In this document: piece after piece, positions 63,466-64,000 of the stretch | Layout of the letters: each line of letters starts with the position of its first letter | How positions within the stretch are numbered: position 1 is the first letter of the stretch | Assembly (NCBI RefSeq): GCF_963924675.1 | Contig: NC_089221.1 | Location: 138,612,263 to 138,676,262 of the forward strand | Direction: 5' to 3' | Origin: Phocoena phocoena | Lineage: Eukaryota; Chordata; Mammalia; Artiodactyla; Phocoenidae | DNA: 64,000 nucleotides | Translations under genes and position numbers: made by a program | Notes under the pieces: model-generated | What the model was told of the DNA's origin: nothing | The model's database searches: none | What the model saw: the letters and a program-made list of their open reading frames with translations, nothing else

Positions 63466-64000
63466 CACACACACAATTCTAAAACTAAAAATAGGAAAAC
63501 TAGAGTGGCTAGTTAAAAATTGACAAATTAGACTTCTAGATAAGAAATGTAACTAAACATAAACAGAAAATGTCACACTGGTAAAAGCATCAATTCATCA
63601 AAAGACAACATGAGATGTGTATGCACCTGACTGTAGAGCTTTGAAATGAAGCAAAAACTGATAGATCTAAAGGGAAAAAAGACTAATCCATAACTATGGT
63701 TGGAAATGTTAACAACCTTCTCTTAGTAATTGATAGATAAAGTAGACCAAAAAATCAAGAAGGACACTGATGATGTGAATGAACAAACAAGATAACCTAA
63801 TTAATATTTATAGAACACTACACCCAGACAGAAGAATATACATAATTTTCTAATGCACATGGAATATTTACTAAGGTAAATTAAATTATATGTCAGGGCA
63901 TTTAATGTCTCAAAAATTTATAAGAATTAATGTTATGTTTGTGTGTGCGTGTGCGTCTAGTGTATTCTCTGATAACAACAGAATACAATTAGATTCCAAT
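62380..64000 (+). mobile_element. Ancient L1 (5' end, ORF1 relic and start of ORF2), cut by the window end
   Basis: The part near 62990-63150 ('ttcataaatattttcatgga', 'gaaaagatgtatataaaaaa', 'gaagttctggaattgaaaaa') resembles an old L1 ORF1. From about 63290, 'agaccagacactccattcat', 'aattcatcaaaagacaacat', 'aatatttatagaacactaca' and 'taatgcacatggaatattta' follow the L1 endonuclease region of ORF2. All frames are closed. The likely left edge near 62380 is a guess. A (TA)n tract has expanded inside it. Confidence 0.72.
63415..63460. repeat. (TA)n microsatellite, 23 units
   Basis: Perfect alternating TA, then 'aaatacacacacaca'. It lies within the ancient L1 endonuclease relic. Perfect TA runs of this length are prone to cruciform extrusion and length change. 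Confidence 0.98.

Overview
The window is nuclear DNA of a placental mammal, most likely a cetacean (whale or dolphin). Five copies of tRNA-derived SINEs opening with 'ggcttccctggtggc' and carrying a tRNA-type B box match the CHR SINEs of whales, hippos and ruminants. The L1 copies have the 5' UTR and 3' end I associate with whale L1s. No Bov-B or Bov-tA element was seen, which argues against a ruminant. The species call is inference from repeat content.

Only one host coding exon could be supported: a 221-bp exon on the minus strand (8057-8277) of GABRB2, the GABA-A receptor beta-2 subunit gene. It has a clear acceptor and donor and encodes 73 whole codons of the extracellular ligand-binding domain, including loop D and loop A residues. 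Everything else is read as the two flanking introns: 1-8056 downstream and 8278-64000 upstream in gene orientation. The neighbouring coding exons were searched for by eye and not seen.

The introns are a layered record of transposon insertions. Old material includes MIR fragments, two L2 3' ends, several ancient L1 pieces (10.6-12.0, 12.7-13.3, 20.7-23.3, 46.5-47.3, 62.4-64.0 kb) and a Tigger-like DNA transposon (41.0-41.8 kb) beside a MIR. Younger material includes a 6.2-kb L1 with a perfect 20-bp target-site duplication (29.2-35.5 kb), a 5.4-kb L1 (50.8-56.2 kb) with a CHR SINE nested in its endonuclease region, three short L1 3' tails (23.4, 25.4, 26.3 kb) and the CHR SINEs. All L1 reading frames are broken by stops and frameshifts. 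The two long L1s lie antisense to GABRB2.

The more unusual items are structural: a ~62-bp near-perfect inverted repeat at 19.46-19.62 kb, a 17-bp-arm hairpin at 9.58 kb, a 34-bp perfect palindrome at 48.3 kb, a strong G-quadruplex motif at 45.08 kb, an unexplained 20-bp direct repeat bracketing about 1 kb (5.2/6.2 kb), and a ~300-bp non-canonical 5' extension inside the full-length L1 insertion that could be a 5' transduction. No multi-gene system, CRISPR array or novel protein-coding operon is present. Repeat names and borders come from memory of consensus patterns, not a database search, so fragment ends are approximate unless a target-site duplication is given.
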